Part shown: piece by piece, positions 7,892-15,321 of the stretch
Layout of the letters: each line of letters opens with the position of its first letter
Position numbering within the stretch: position 1 is the stretch's first letter
Assembly (NCBI GenBank): GCA_964536835.1
Contig: CAZIAZ010000005.1
Coordinates: 7,888 to 71,887 of the forward strand
Direction: 5' to 3'
From: DAONFI01 sp035403485
GTDB lineage: Bacteria > Planctomycetota > Phycisphaerae > SM23-33
Length of the DNA: 64,000 nt
Notes under the pieces: generated by a model
What the model was told of the DNA's origin: nothing
Databases searched by the model: none
What the model saw: the letters and a program-made list of their open reading frames with translations, nothing else
Program-made: the position numbers and the translations under genes

Positions 7892-8740
7892 TTGAAATCG
7901 GCGGCATATATTGTGGTGCTGCTGGCTGCAGGAATGACGGCATTCTGCGGACTTGAAATACGCGACGGCGAGCGGATTATAAAGCTCGACCCGCCCTGCG
8001 TTGCGCCGCCTGAAAACGGCAATATCGCAGGCACGATATCCGCCGGAAAATATGCGCTTTCAACCATAGAAGCCTGCTGCCGCGACACCAGTCTGCGATA
8101 CAAACCAGTCTTCTGGAACACATCGGACGGCCGATTTGAATTCGCCGGCCTGCCAGGCGACGCGATATATGACATCCGCGTCACCACCGCCGACGGCAGT
8201 ATTTTTGAAGGCGCCGACATGTCAATGCCGGACTGGCGGCTGGAAGAACTCGCCGCCGCTCGCCGCGATTTTCTAAACATGCCCCAGCAACCCCTATTGC
8301 CTTTCACCATAAGCGACGCCGAAGAGATAACCAAACTCGTCAGCGACACAAAGGGTTTTGCAGATATCACCCGCGTAATGATTATAAAAGGTCACGGCCG
8401 ATTCGCTGCGGCACTGGTGGAACTCATACGCACCGGCAGAGTCGCGGGCGTAAAATCCGGAAACGTCATCTGGCGAACGGATATCTGGTATTTCGAACGG
8501 ACAGGCAACGCGTGGCGACGAATGGACAACCAGGAACGAACGATAGAACGCCTTGTCACAGAACCGTCAAAACTCGCTGGAATTACAGCGGCATTCGACC
8601 CGAAAATGAACGTGAAAATCGAAAACGACGGCAGCAGTAAAACGGCGTATTTCACGTTGAGCGACTCGCCAAATCCGTCAGCCAGCCGGCTAGCCGGCTC
8701 GGAACTGCAACTAAATACAAAACCGATAATAATGGAATGA
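7892..8740 (+). CDS. Exported protein of unknown function
   Basis: Not recognised as a named family. 282 residues from a TTG start one base after the flavin reductase stop, with GGAG about 10 bases upstream. An ATG at 7859 would also work but overlaps the previous gene by 32 bp. The N-terminus is a clear Sec signal peptide (KSAAYIVVLLAAGMTAFCG). Residues about 30-105 resemble a carboxypeptidase-regulatory/SpaA-like beta-sandwich: FWNTSDGRFEFAGLPGDAIY followed by DIRVTTADG, the usual pattern of a strand then FxFxGLPPG. The C-terminal half has no recognised motif. The signal and likely periplasmic site agree with its neighbour anmK, a cell-wall recycling enzyme, but no functional link is shown. 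Confidence 0.72.
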   Translation: MKSAAYIVVLLAAGMTAFCGLEIRDGERIIKLDPPCVAPPENGNIAGTISAGKYALSTIEACCRDTSLRYKPVFWNTSDGRFEFAGLPGDAIYDIRVTTADGSIFEGADMSMPDWRLEELAAARRDFLNMPQQPLLPFTISDAEEITKLVSDTKGFADITRVMIIKGHGRFAAALVELIRTGRVAGVKSGNVIWRTDIWYFERTGNAWRRMDNQERTIERLVTEPSKLAGITAAFDPKMNVKIENDGSSKTAYFTLSDSPNPSASRLAGSELQLNTKPIIME

Positions 8741-8747
8741 CCGAATA

Positions 8748-9866
8748 ATGAATCTTTTTTTAGGACTTTACACCGGCGCGGCGTGCGACGGAATCGACGC
8801 TGTAATAATTTCGATTGACGGAAAAGTCGGCAACGACATGACGACAGAAATTGTCGCGTCTGAAAGCATGCTCATGCCCGACTCTACGCGACGGGAACTG
8901 CTGGCCATCGCCGGCGGCAAACAGGTCCCCGCCGACCATATGGCGAAAATGTCACAAGACCTCGCCGGCTCAGCCGCCACCATGGGCAGAATGCTCATCG
9001 CGAGCACAGGCATCAGGAACGACGACGTTACCGCATGCGGCTGGAGCGGATTTGAAGTCGGCCGTCGGGATTCATGCATACTGGAATTGACCGACCAGGC
9101 GTTATTGGCTCATAAATTGTCAATGCCGGTCGTCAGCGGCTTTATCGCAAGCGATATTGCAGCAGGCGGCAAAGGCTGCGGAATTTCGGCGTGGTGCGAC
9201 TGGCAGCGTTTCAGGGATAACAGGCTGACGCGGGCAGTGGTGAATCTCGGCGGACTGGCGGAAATGATTTTCATACCAGCCGACGCACAACCGGATGACG
9301 TAATAGCCGGCCATGTCGGGCCTGGCACATGCGTGATTGACGATCTGACGTTCAGATATCAGCACAAAATTTACGATACCGACGGCTCGATTGCTTCGTC
9401 CGGCAAGGTCGTGCCGGAGCTTTTGAACACCCTGCAGGCTAAGCCGTTCTTTCACGAAAATTTTCCACGGTCGACATCACTATTCGAATTTTCGCCCGTC
9501 TATCTGTTTCAGGTCATCCAGGAAGCGCACAAATTTGCATGTACCGGCCCTGACCTGATAGCGACTATGACGGAGCTGACGGCGTGGTCGGTGGCGAAGG
9601 CTGTCGAGTCGATGACGGAACGGCCGCACGAGGTGATATTATGCGGCGGCGGCGCACTCAACATCCATCTTGCCGACAGAATCCGCCGTCGGCTGAGCCC
9701 GTCAAGCGTATATACCGTAGAAAAATACGGCATACCACTGCGAGCCAAGAAAGCTCTGGACACGGCGATATTGGCGGCGGCAAGGATTCAGGGCTTTAAA
9801 ACACACATCCACGCAGTAACAGGAGCATCCGCCGATTGCACGCAGGGCAGCATTACGATACCATAG
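8748..9866 (+). CDS. anmK: Anhydro-N-acetylmuramic acid kinase
   Basis: 372 residues. Phosphorylates 1,6-anhydro-MurNAc with ATP to give MurNAc-6-phosphate in murein recycling. ASKHA-fold features: LGLYTGAACDGIDAVIISID at the start (family consensus GxMSGTSxDGxD, here with TGAACDGID), VVNLGGLAEMIFIP (usual NIGGIANVT), GPGTCVIDDL, and HEVILCGGGALNIHLADRIR near the C-terminus. The catalytic aspartate after DG is kept, but the serine/threonine-rich part of the first loop is altered, so activity should be confirmed. It starts 7 bp after the exported protein and probably shares its transcript. Confidence 0.88.
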   Translation: MNLFLGLYTGAACDGIDAVIISIDGKVGNDMTTEIVASESMLMPDSTRRELLAIAGGKQVPADHMAKMSQDLAGSAATMGRMLIASTGIRNDDVTACGWSGFEVGRRDSCILELTDQALLAHKLSMPVVSGFIASDIAAGGKGCGISAWCDWQRFRDNRLTRAVVNLGGLAEMIFIPADAQPDDVIAGHVGPGTCVIDDLTFRYQHKIYDTDGSIASSGKVVPELLNTLQAKPFFHENFPRSTSLFEFSPVYLFQVIQEAHKFACTGPDLIATMTELTAWSVAKAVESMTERPHEVILCGGGALNIHLADRIRRRLSPSSVYTVEKYGIPLRAKKALDTAILAAARIQGFKTHIHAVTGASADCTQGSITIP

Positions 9867-9942
9867 AAAGAAAATGTACTCAGCCTCGCAACGCCACCAT
9901 GGCAAGCAATTTCCAATCATCTGATTCTCCCGACCGGAACGG

Positions 9943-9971
9943 TTGACAATTTTTGGGATTATAAGTAGTAT
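9943..9971 (+). promoter_or_regulatory. Sigma-70-type promoter for the FkbM methyltransferase
   Basis: Perfect -35 TTGACA at 9943-9948, a 17-bp spacer, and -10 TAGTAT at 9966-9971 (4 of 6 consensus). The expected start site is near 9978, giving a leader of about 20 nt before the AAGG and ATG at 10001. Confidence 0.6.
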
Positions 9972-10000
9972 ACGTATCAACTTTTGAAGGAATAGTGATA

Positions 10001-10810
10001 ATGAGTTTTTACAAAGAATTGGGCCGTGCCCTGGTCAAACTGAAAATTTCCAAGTATTTCAGAATCCGTAAAAAGAATTTTTCATTACGATTCTACCCCA
10101 CAGCGCAATCGCTGGTTCTGTGGGTTGACGCTTTACAGAAAAAAAATCACTATCAGTCGGATGAAACCTTTTTTGAAATGTATCTTCGCCCTGAAGATAC
10201 CGTTATCGACGTCGGCGCCAATGTCGGTCTTTATACGCTTCTGGCTGCATCCGTCGTAGGCCCAAAAGGCCACGTCTATTCCATCGAGCCGCATCCAACA
10301 ATCTTCAGCTACCTCACGGAAAACATAAAGTTAAATCATTTCACCAATATCCAGCCTTTCAACGTCGCCATCGGTGAAAAAAACGGCAATACCTGTTTTA
10401 CCGATAAAAAACATGACGACATAAATGCCGTCTCCGACAGCGAAACCGGCATTCATGTAAAATTATGTACGCTGGACGACATAATCCAAACAGGAGATAC
10501 TGTAAATCTTCTGAAAATCGACGTAGAAGGTTATGAAAAATTCGTTTTGACTGGAGCTCCGCGAATTCTCAGCCAGACTGACTGTATTTTTATAGAGTCA
10601 TATGAAAGCAATTTTGCCAGATTCAACTGCTCCACCCAGGAAATTATCGCCATATTAAAACAGCACAATTTTTTCATATTTTCTTACGAAGGTCAAACCC
10701 TCCGCGAAATCAGCGAAGACTACGTTTCCCAATCGTGCGAAAATTTTATCGCCGTAAAAGACATCAACAAATTTCTTGAACGCACAGGCATGCAAATCGT
10801 ATCGCATTAA
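10001..10810 (+). CDS. FkbM family methyltransferase
   Basis: 269 residues. S-adenosylmethionine-dependent methyltransferase: DTVIDVGANVGLYTLLAAS (motif I, about residues 65-83), VYSIEPHPTIFSYLTENI (motif II) and LLKIDVEGYEKFVLTGA (the FkbM KIDVEGxE signature). FkbM enzymes commonly methylate hydroxyls of sugars or polyketides; a glycan substrate is likely but unproven. The ATG at 10001 is preferred over GTG 9995 because AAGG ends 10 bases before it. It stands alone behind its own promoter and is convergent with the AraC gene. From here to 14.65 kb the sequence is more AT-rich than the flanks. Confidence 0.85.
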   Translation: MSFYKELGRALVKLKISKYFRIRKKNFSLRFYPTAQSLVLWVDALQKKNHYQSDETFFEMYLRPEDTVIDVGANVGLYTLLAASVVGPKGHVYSIEPHPTIFSYLTENIKLNHFTNIQPFNVAIGEKNGNTCFTDKKHDDINAVSDSETGIHVKLCTLDDIIQTGDTVNLLKIDVEGYEKFVLTGAPRILSQTDCIFIESYESNFARFNCSTQEIIAILKQHNFFIFSYEGQTLREISEDYVSQSCENFIAVKDINKFLERTGMQIVSH

Positions 10811-10888
10811 TGTGTTTAGGGCGGTTCTCGAAATTATTTTTTTGTGAAACATATTGACCGGAAAAGGCAGAATCAGTGCACAATGATT

Positions 10889-11821
10889 TCACCGCCCGAA
10901 TTTTCCAGTCCGATTCCAGTTTTCAGTCTCAAAATTTTTCGGCGAAACACCAAATCGCTTCTTAAATATTTTGGAGAAAAAATACTGGTCTGAAAATCCC
11001 AATTTGTCGGCTATCTCGCCGCAATTCAATCCGCTAGTCCGCAGCAGCTGTGCCGCAGCCTGCAACCGAAGTTCAATTTGATATGCTTTGGGGCTGACGC
11101 CGAATTCTTTCTGAAAAGCACGGCAAAAGTGATATTTACTGAGATTGGCGATATCCGCGATATCGTTCAGGCATATACCGGCGGAATAGTTGCTGTCTAT
11201 ATATTTTTTTACCTTTTCCAGTCTGCTTTTTTTATTGGTAACACACGGCAAATGAGGCGTATATGTTTCAACAATACATTCAAGCAGCCTGAATATTCGT
11301 CGATAACAGGCTGAAAGATTTTTCCCTCCGGATTCTTTTAAAATGTTGCATTCTTCCTGAAATAAATCGCAAATGACTTTTGTTTTTTCCGCAGAACATT
11401 CAGAAACGGCGGGAATTTCAGAAAGATTATCCAAACCGAACAGATTGGCAAGATAAATTCCAATCGGCATATCAAGTTCAATGCCATCGCCATTGACGAG
11501 AGAGAATGTCAGTTCATGATAGTCAAACGTACCTGGACGCAGAGGCCCAAAGTCATGCGGCTGCTCGGGAGACGTAATCACGAGCGTTCCGCGTTTGCAT
11601 TCAACCGCTTTGTCATCAAGGCTGAAATAATTATTGTAGCCCAAGAACAGAACTATGTGAAACACTTTATGGTGATGACAGGAAGGAGAGCTGATTCTTC
11701 GCTGCTGCCTTTGTTGAAATAATGTGGTATGCCTGAACAGAAAAATAACTTTTCCGGCGGCTGAATCAAAATTCAGCATCTGCGGCATGATGGCAGGCAA
11801 CGATGTCAGTTCATAGTGCAT
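10889..11821 (-). CDS. AraC family transcriptional regulator
   Basis: 310 residues. The N-terminal half (about residues 25-150) is a cupin-type sensory domain with HHHKVFHIVLFLGYNNYF and CKRGTLVITSPEQPHDF. The C-terminal 100 residues hold the double HTH: ICLNDIADIANLSKYHFCRA then FGVSPKAYQIELRLQAAAQL, and CGEIADKLGFSDQYFFSKIF followed by KKRFGVSP. Such regulators usually bind a sugar and control a divergent catabolic operon; here the divergent genes are the UroD-like and GH20-like pair 169 bp away. ATG 11821 is used, although a TTG 18 bases upstream is also in frame. No strong ribosome binding site is visible. Confidence 0.9.
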   Translation of the reverse strand: MHYELTSLPAIMPQMLNFDSAAGKVIFLFRHTTLFQQRQQRRISSPSCHHHKVFHIVLFLGYNNYFSLDDKAVECKRGTLVITSPEQPHDFGPLRPGTFDYHELTFSLVNGDGIELDMPIGIYLANLFGLDNLSEIPAVSECSAEKTKVICDLFQEECNILKESGGKNLSACYRRIFRLLECIVETYTPHLPCVTNKKSRLEKVKKYIDSNYSAGICLNDIADIANLSKYHFCRAFQKEFGVSPKAYQIELRLQAAAQLLRTSGLNCGEIADKLGFSDQYFFSKIFKKRFGVSPKNFETENWNRTGKFGR

Positions 11822-11839
11822 ATTAGCAATATAATACAA

Positions 11840-11990
11840 AAAAATAGCAACTTAAGCCATTGTTACGCCTTATAAAAGCAATATACTATATTATATAAAA
11901 TATGTGCAGAATCGCAAGAGCATTTAAATATGATCGGAAATTTCGTAATCTACGGGTTTTAACCGTTGAGTTTCACATTGGAGAATATTT
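11840..11990. promoter_or_regulatory. Divergent control region between the AraC gene and the UroD-like gene
   Basis: Very AT-rich, with an ATATACTATATTATATAAAA tract near 11880-11900. The near-palindrome ACGGGTTTTAACCGT at 11952-11966 is a candidate operator, placed 25 bp before the UroD-like start. GGAG at 11980-11983 is the ribosome binding site. Which site the AraC protein uses cannot be decided by eye. Confidence 0.35.
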
Positions 11991-12968
11991 ATGACCTCAC
12001 GTGAAATCATTTTGGCTAACTTTGCAAATGATGCCGGCATAAGGCCAGGAATGGATTTCGACCGTGGCCGTATGAACGATCTTTTTTACGGCGGCGCAGA
12101 GCCATACGGTTATACACAGAGACGTTGGACAGAAGGCTCTCGTGAATATTACGATGACCCCTGGGGTAATATCTGGGTGCGGATGAAGGATGGCTGCCAA
12201 AAGGGTGAAATATATAAACAGGCCCTGGATAACTGGGATAATCTGGATTCAATGACATGGCCTGATTTTTCAGCCGATTCCTGCTATAAAGCCGTTCGTG
12301 CTGATTTTGCAGCAGACAGTGAACGGTTTCATATATTCTGTCTGCCCGGCTGGATATTTGAACGGTCACGCTATCTCCGTCGCCTAGACGAATACTTTAT
12401 TGACATGATTGAGAATCCTGAAAAATTGCACGTACTGCACAATAAATTGGCAGATATTTTCAGCGGCATCATAGTCAAAGCGGCTGAAATCGGAGCGGAT
12501 GCAATATTTTTCTGCGAAGATATGGGTACGCAGAAAGGCTTATTCTTTAGCGCGGCGATGTGGCGTGAATTTTTTGGCGCTATTTATCGTCGCCTTTTTG
12601 GCATGGCACATGACTGCGGCATGAAAGTCATGATGCATTCCTGCGGGTATAATTGGGATATTTTGCCGGATTTAATTGCAGCCGGCGTAGACTGCTTCCA
12701 GTTTGACCAGCCGTTAATATACGACACAAAAAAACTCGCCCTCCTGCTCAAGCAACATAAAAAGGTTCTATGGTCGCCTGTGGACATTCAAAAAGTCATG
12801 CCGACCGGCAACAGGGAATTAATTGAGTCGGCAGCTCGCGAAATGGTTCGTGCATATAGAGGCGGTTTAATATGCAAAAATTATACCGACTTAGCCGGTA
12901 TCGGAGTTAAAAAAGAATGGGATGAGTGGGCATATGATGCAATATGCCATGAAGCTGGAATAAATTGA
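11991..12968 (+). CDS. Uroporphyrinogen decarboxylase (URO-D) family protein, methyltransferase-like
   Basis: 325 residues. The (beta/alpha)8 URO-D fold is suggested by PGWIFERSRYLRRLDEYFID (about 115-135), GADAIFFCEDMGTQKGLFFS (about 170-190), and MKVMMHSCGYNWDILPDLIA followed by AGVDCFQFDQP. The HSCG motif is the zinc-binding HxCG found in corrinoid/coenzyme M methyltransferases of this superfamily (MtaA/MtbA/CmuA type), so it is more likely a methyltransferase than a heme enzyme. True HemE proteins begin with a different arginine-rich substrate motif that is not seen here. It overlaps the following GH20-like gene by 4 bp, and AraC lies divergently upstream. The substrate is unknown. Confidence 0.78.
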   Translation: MTSREIILANFANDAGIRPGMDFDRGRMNDLFYGGAEPYGYTQRRWTEGSREYYDDPWGNIWVRMKDGCQKGEIYKQALDNWDNLDSMTWPDFSADSCYKAVRADFAADSERFHIFCLPGWIFERSRYLRRLDEYFIDMIENPEKLHVLHNKLADIFSGIIVKAAEIGADAIFFCEDMGTQKGLFFSAAMWREFFGAIYRRLFGMAHDCGMKVMMHSCGYNWDILPDLIAAGVDCFQFDQPLIYDTKKLALLLKQHKKVLWSPVDIQKVMPTGNRELIESAAREMVRAYRGGLICKNYTDLAGIGVKKEWDEWAYDAICHEAGIN

Positions 12969-14653
12969 TTGAAGTACCAGCTATTGTTAAAATAAAATCT
13001 CAAATCCGGTTATATGGAAATAGGCATAAAATGACACCACCCCAAAATAATAATTTTTCCATGATATTTCACATGGATTTCAATCATGTTTCGCTTCGTA
13101 AAGAATACATCTGCAGATGGCTCGAGCGACTCAGTGATATGGGATACAATGCGATATTATGGGAAATTGAGGATAAGGTTCAACTGGAAACGTGCAGCGA
13201 CGTCATTTGGCCGGAAGCATTGTCGAAGAATGAATTTCGCTCAATCTTAAATTATTCACGAAAACTCGGTCTTGAACCAATACCGCTATTGCAGACTATC
13301 GGCCACGCCGAATATATCCTTAAGCACGACGCCTACTGTCATATGCGAGAATTAAAAAATCGCCACGACTGTTATTGTACGTCCAATCTTGACGTCAGAA
13401 GTTTTTTGAAAAACATGGCGGAAGAATATCTCGATATGTTTGGCGATATACAACATTTTCATATCGGCGGCGATGAGGCTTACATATTCGCATCCTGCCC
13501 AAAATGCAAGGCCGCCGCCGAGAGGCTGAATTCAAATAGCCTTTATGCCGAGCACATCATTGATATAGCACAGCCTATTATCGCCCGTGGAGTCAGGCCG
13601 GGAATATGGTCAGACATGATGCTCAGTCATCCGGAAAATATCGAATATATACCCAAAAATCTGGCTATCTGGGACTGGAATTATTGGGACGGCGACATTA
13701 ATCCTGAGGCTGTCATGGTATGGGGCAGAGGCCGTATTACAAAAGAACAGGTAAGTGAAGTAGAGAAAAAAACACTGCCTGAAATTATGGATTCGGAAGG
13801 CAACCTCAGAAGTTTTTATACGACGGATGTCCTTCGACGGTTAGGTTACGACGTTTTTATATGCAGTTCGACCCGCTCTTTCGGCGATACCGTTTTTTGC
13901 GGCTCGCATGACATTCATTCGCATAATGTCATAGGGGCTGCACAAAAAGGGAGACGTTCAGGCTTGATGGGACATTGCGTTACCAGCTGGGCCGTGCGTA
14001 TATTCAATCTTGATATTCAAGAAGCGTGGCTGGCCATGGCGTCAGAATGTAGTACTTCACCAGAAACACAGTATGAAGATATAACCTTCCAAGTGGGAGA
14101 AAAGATTTTTGGCATAAATCCGAAAGAATTTTATGATGCCATTGAAAAAGTGGCAACCAAGATACCATTTGCAGTTTCAGGCCACGATTCCGGCGTACAA
14201 TGGTCAGGATTGAAAGATTCACTGCCGGCACCGGCAAATCATATAAAGAGCATTTTTGAAAAATGGAAAAATGAAGATAACGGCAAAAGATATGAAGAGA
14301 AAAAACAGGAACTTAAAGAAGCGTTATTGAAAATCCCACAAGGCCAAGCCAAATTGGAAAACTTCACTGAACAAGTCACAACCTCTCGTGGTAAAAATTT
14401 TTGTAAACAATGGTTAATTGCAGCCAAATTTCAGATGAGAACAGCAAAAATGGTCGAACGGGCATTCAAGCGGTTCGAGAACGGCTTTGATAAGATTGAC
14501 CAGCAAGGCTACAATGAAATCATGCGAATAAGAAAAGATTTCGAAAATTGGTTATTGTATTGGATGACACCTCAATCGGCAAAACTTAACAGTGAACTCG
14601 TCTTCAATCCTCTAGCAGAATGGTTCAAAACAACTCCTAATCTTCATCCTTAA
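12965..14653 (+). CDS. GH20-like beta-N-acetylhexosaminidase
   Basis: 562 residues as drawn from a TTG that overlaps the previous stop. An ATG at 13031 is the alternative start. The TIM-barrel begins with MDFNHVSLRKEYICRWLERL and continues MGYNAILWEIEDKV. The catalytic pair is HFHIGGDEAY (about residues 161-170), the D-E dyad of family 20 in which the aspartate helps the substrate 2-acetamido group act as nucleophile. LAIWDWNYWDGD and ICSSTRSFGDTVFCG are later barrel strands. The C-terminal 170 residues are helical and Lys/Glu-rich. No signal peptide is seen, so it acts on imported oligosaccharides or is released another way. Co-transcribed with the UroD-like gene. Confidence 0.8.
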   Translation: MIEVPAIVKIKSQIRLYGNRHKMTPPQNNNFSMIFHMDFNHVSLRKEYICRWLERLSDMGYNAILWEIEDKVQLETCSDVIWPEALSKNEFRSILNYSRKLGLEPIPLLQTIGHAEYILKHDAYCHMRELKNRHDCYCTSNLDVRSFLKNMAEEYLDMFGDIQHFHIGGDEAYIFASCPKCKAAAERLNSNSLYAEHIIDIAQPIIARGVRPGIWSDMMLSHPENIEYIPKNLAIWDWNYWDGDINPEAVMVWGRGRITKEQVSEVEKKTLPEIMDSEGNLRSFYTTDVLRRLGYDVFICSSTRSFGDTVFCGSHDIHSHNVIGAAQKGRRSGLMGHCVTSWAVRIFNLDIQEAWLAMASECSTSPETQYEDITFQVGEKIFGINPKEFYDAIEKVATKIPFAVSGHDSGVQWSGLKDSLPAPANHIKSIFEKWKNEDNGKRYEEKKQELKEALLKIPQGQAKLENFTEQVTTSRGKNFCKQWLIAAKFQMRTAKMVERAFKRFENGFDKIDQQGYNEIMRIRKDFENWLLYWMTPQSAKLNSELVFNPLAEWFKTTPNLHP

Positions 14654-15060
14654 AATTTTACAGTATGTAGCATAAGAAACGTTGGCTGATATTCTTGTAA
14701 TACCGCCGAATATATCGGAGAGGGCGGGATTCGCTTCGCGGCGCCTTCGCTACGCTGCGGCGTCAAACCCGCGAAGTGTCTTTTGCTTCGCAAAATCCAC
14801 GCGGGTTCTCATCCTTAAAATTCAGGGTATGCCGTATAAGAGACTTTGGCTGATATTCTTACAATACCGCCGAATCTACCGGAGAGGGCGGGATTCACTT
14901 CGCGGCGCCTTCGCTACGCTGCGGCGTCAAACCCGCGAAGTGTCTTTTGCTTCGCAAAATCCACGCGGGTTCTCATCCTTAAAATTCAGGGTATGCCGTA
15001 TAAGAGACTTTGGCTGATATTCTTACAATACCGCCGAATCTACCGGAGAGGGCGGGATTC
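14645..15060. repeat. 164-bp tandem repeat built from the tRNA-Ser 3' end
   Basis: Block GGAGAGGGCGGGATTC recurs at 14717, 14881 and 15045, exactly 164 bp apart. The third copy is the 3' acceptor and T-arm strand of the real tRNA gene. Copies 1 and 2 also share its 3' trailer (TTGGCTGATATTCTT and TACCGCCGAAT) but diverge inside the T-loop: after GGGATTC(G/A) comes a roughly 32-nt GC-rich palindromic insert, then AACCCGCG resumes. The insert contains ACTTCGCGG matched by CCGCGAAGT. Copy 1 is degenerate on its left side and begins at the GH20 stop codon. Short apparent frames (for example 14682-15017) are repeat artefacts and are not called as genes. Confidence 0.85.
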
Positions 15061-15133
15061 GAACCCGCGATACGGCGTTAAACCGTATGCCGGTTTAGCA
15101 AACCGGTGCATTCAGCCTCTCTGCCACCTCTCC
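15044..15133 (-). tRNA. tRNA-Ser (anticodon GCU)
   Basis: Read on the minus strand it starts GGAGAGGTGGCAGAGAGGC and ends CCTCTCC plus discriminator G. The 7-bp acceptor stem is GGAGAGG/CCTCTCC. Anticodon stem CCGGT/ACCGG encloses loop TTGCTAA with anticodon GCT, reading AGC/AGU codons. A long class II variable arm (CATACGG...CCGTATC) and T-arm GCGGG-TTCGAAT-CCCGC follow. The total of 90 nt fits tRNA-Ser. CCA is not encoded. Its 3' end faces the repeats to the left. Confidence 0.96.
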
Positions 15134-15321
15134 AATCATCGCTAAACAAGTAATATCAAGCGAATTCAAGCCTTAAAAAAACTTGCCACCTGATAGTACG
15201 GCAAGGGAGAGATAATGTATTGTCTTTCACTTCGCCGGTCAAGGTCTTATATCGCTTTTTAAAAAAATAACTTCGAATTCTACGGCTTCACGGCGGCAGA
15301 GTTATCTGTTATACTTCAGGA

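Noticed and set aside
14682..15145. Two similar frames (111 and 99 codons) that look like a duplicated small protein family
   Set aside because: They are generated by the 164-bp tandem repeat and read through the tRNA-Ser gene, so the similarity is DNA repetition, not protein conservation.
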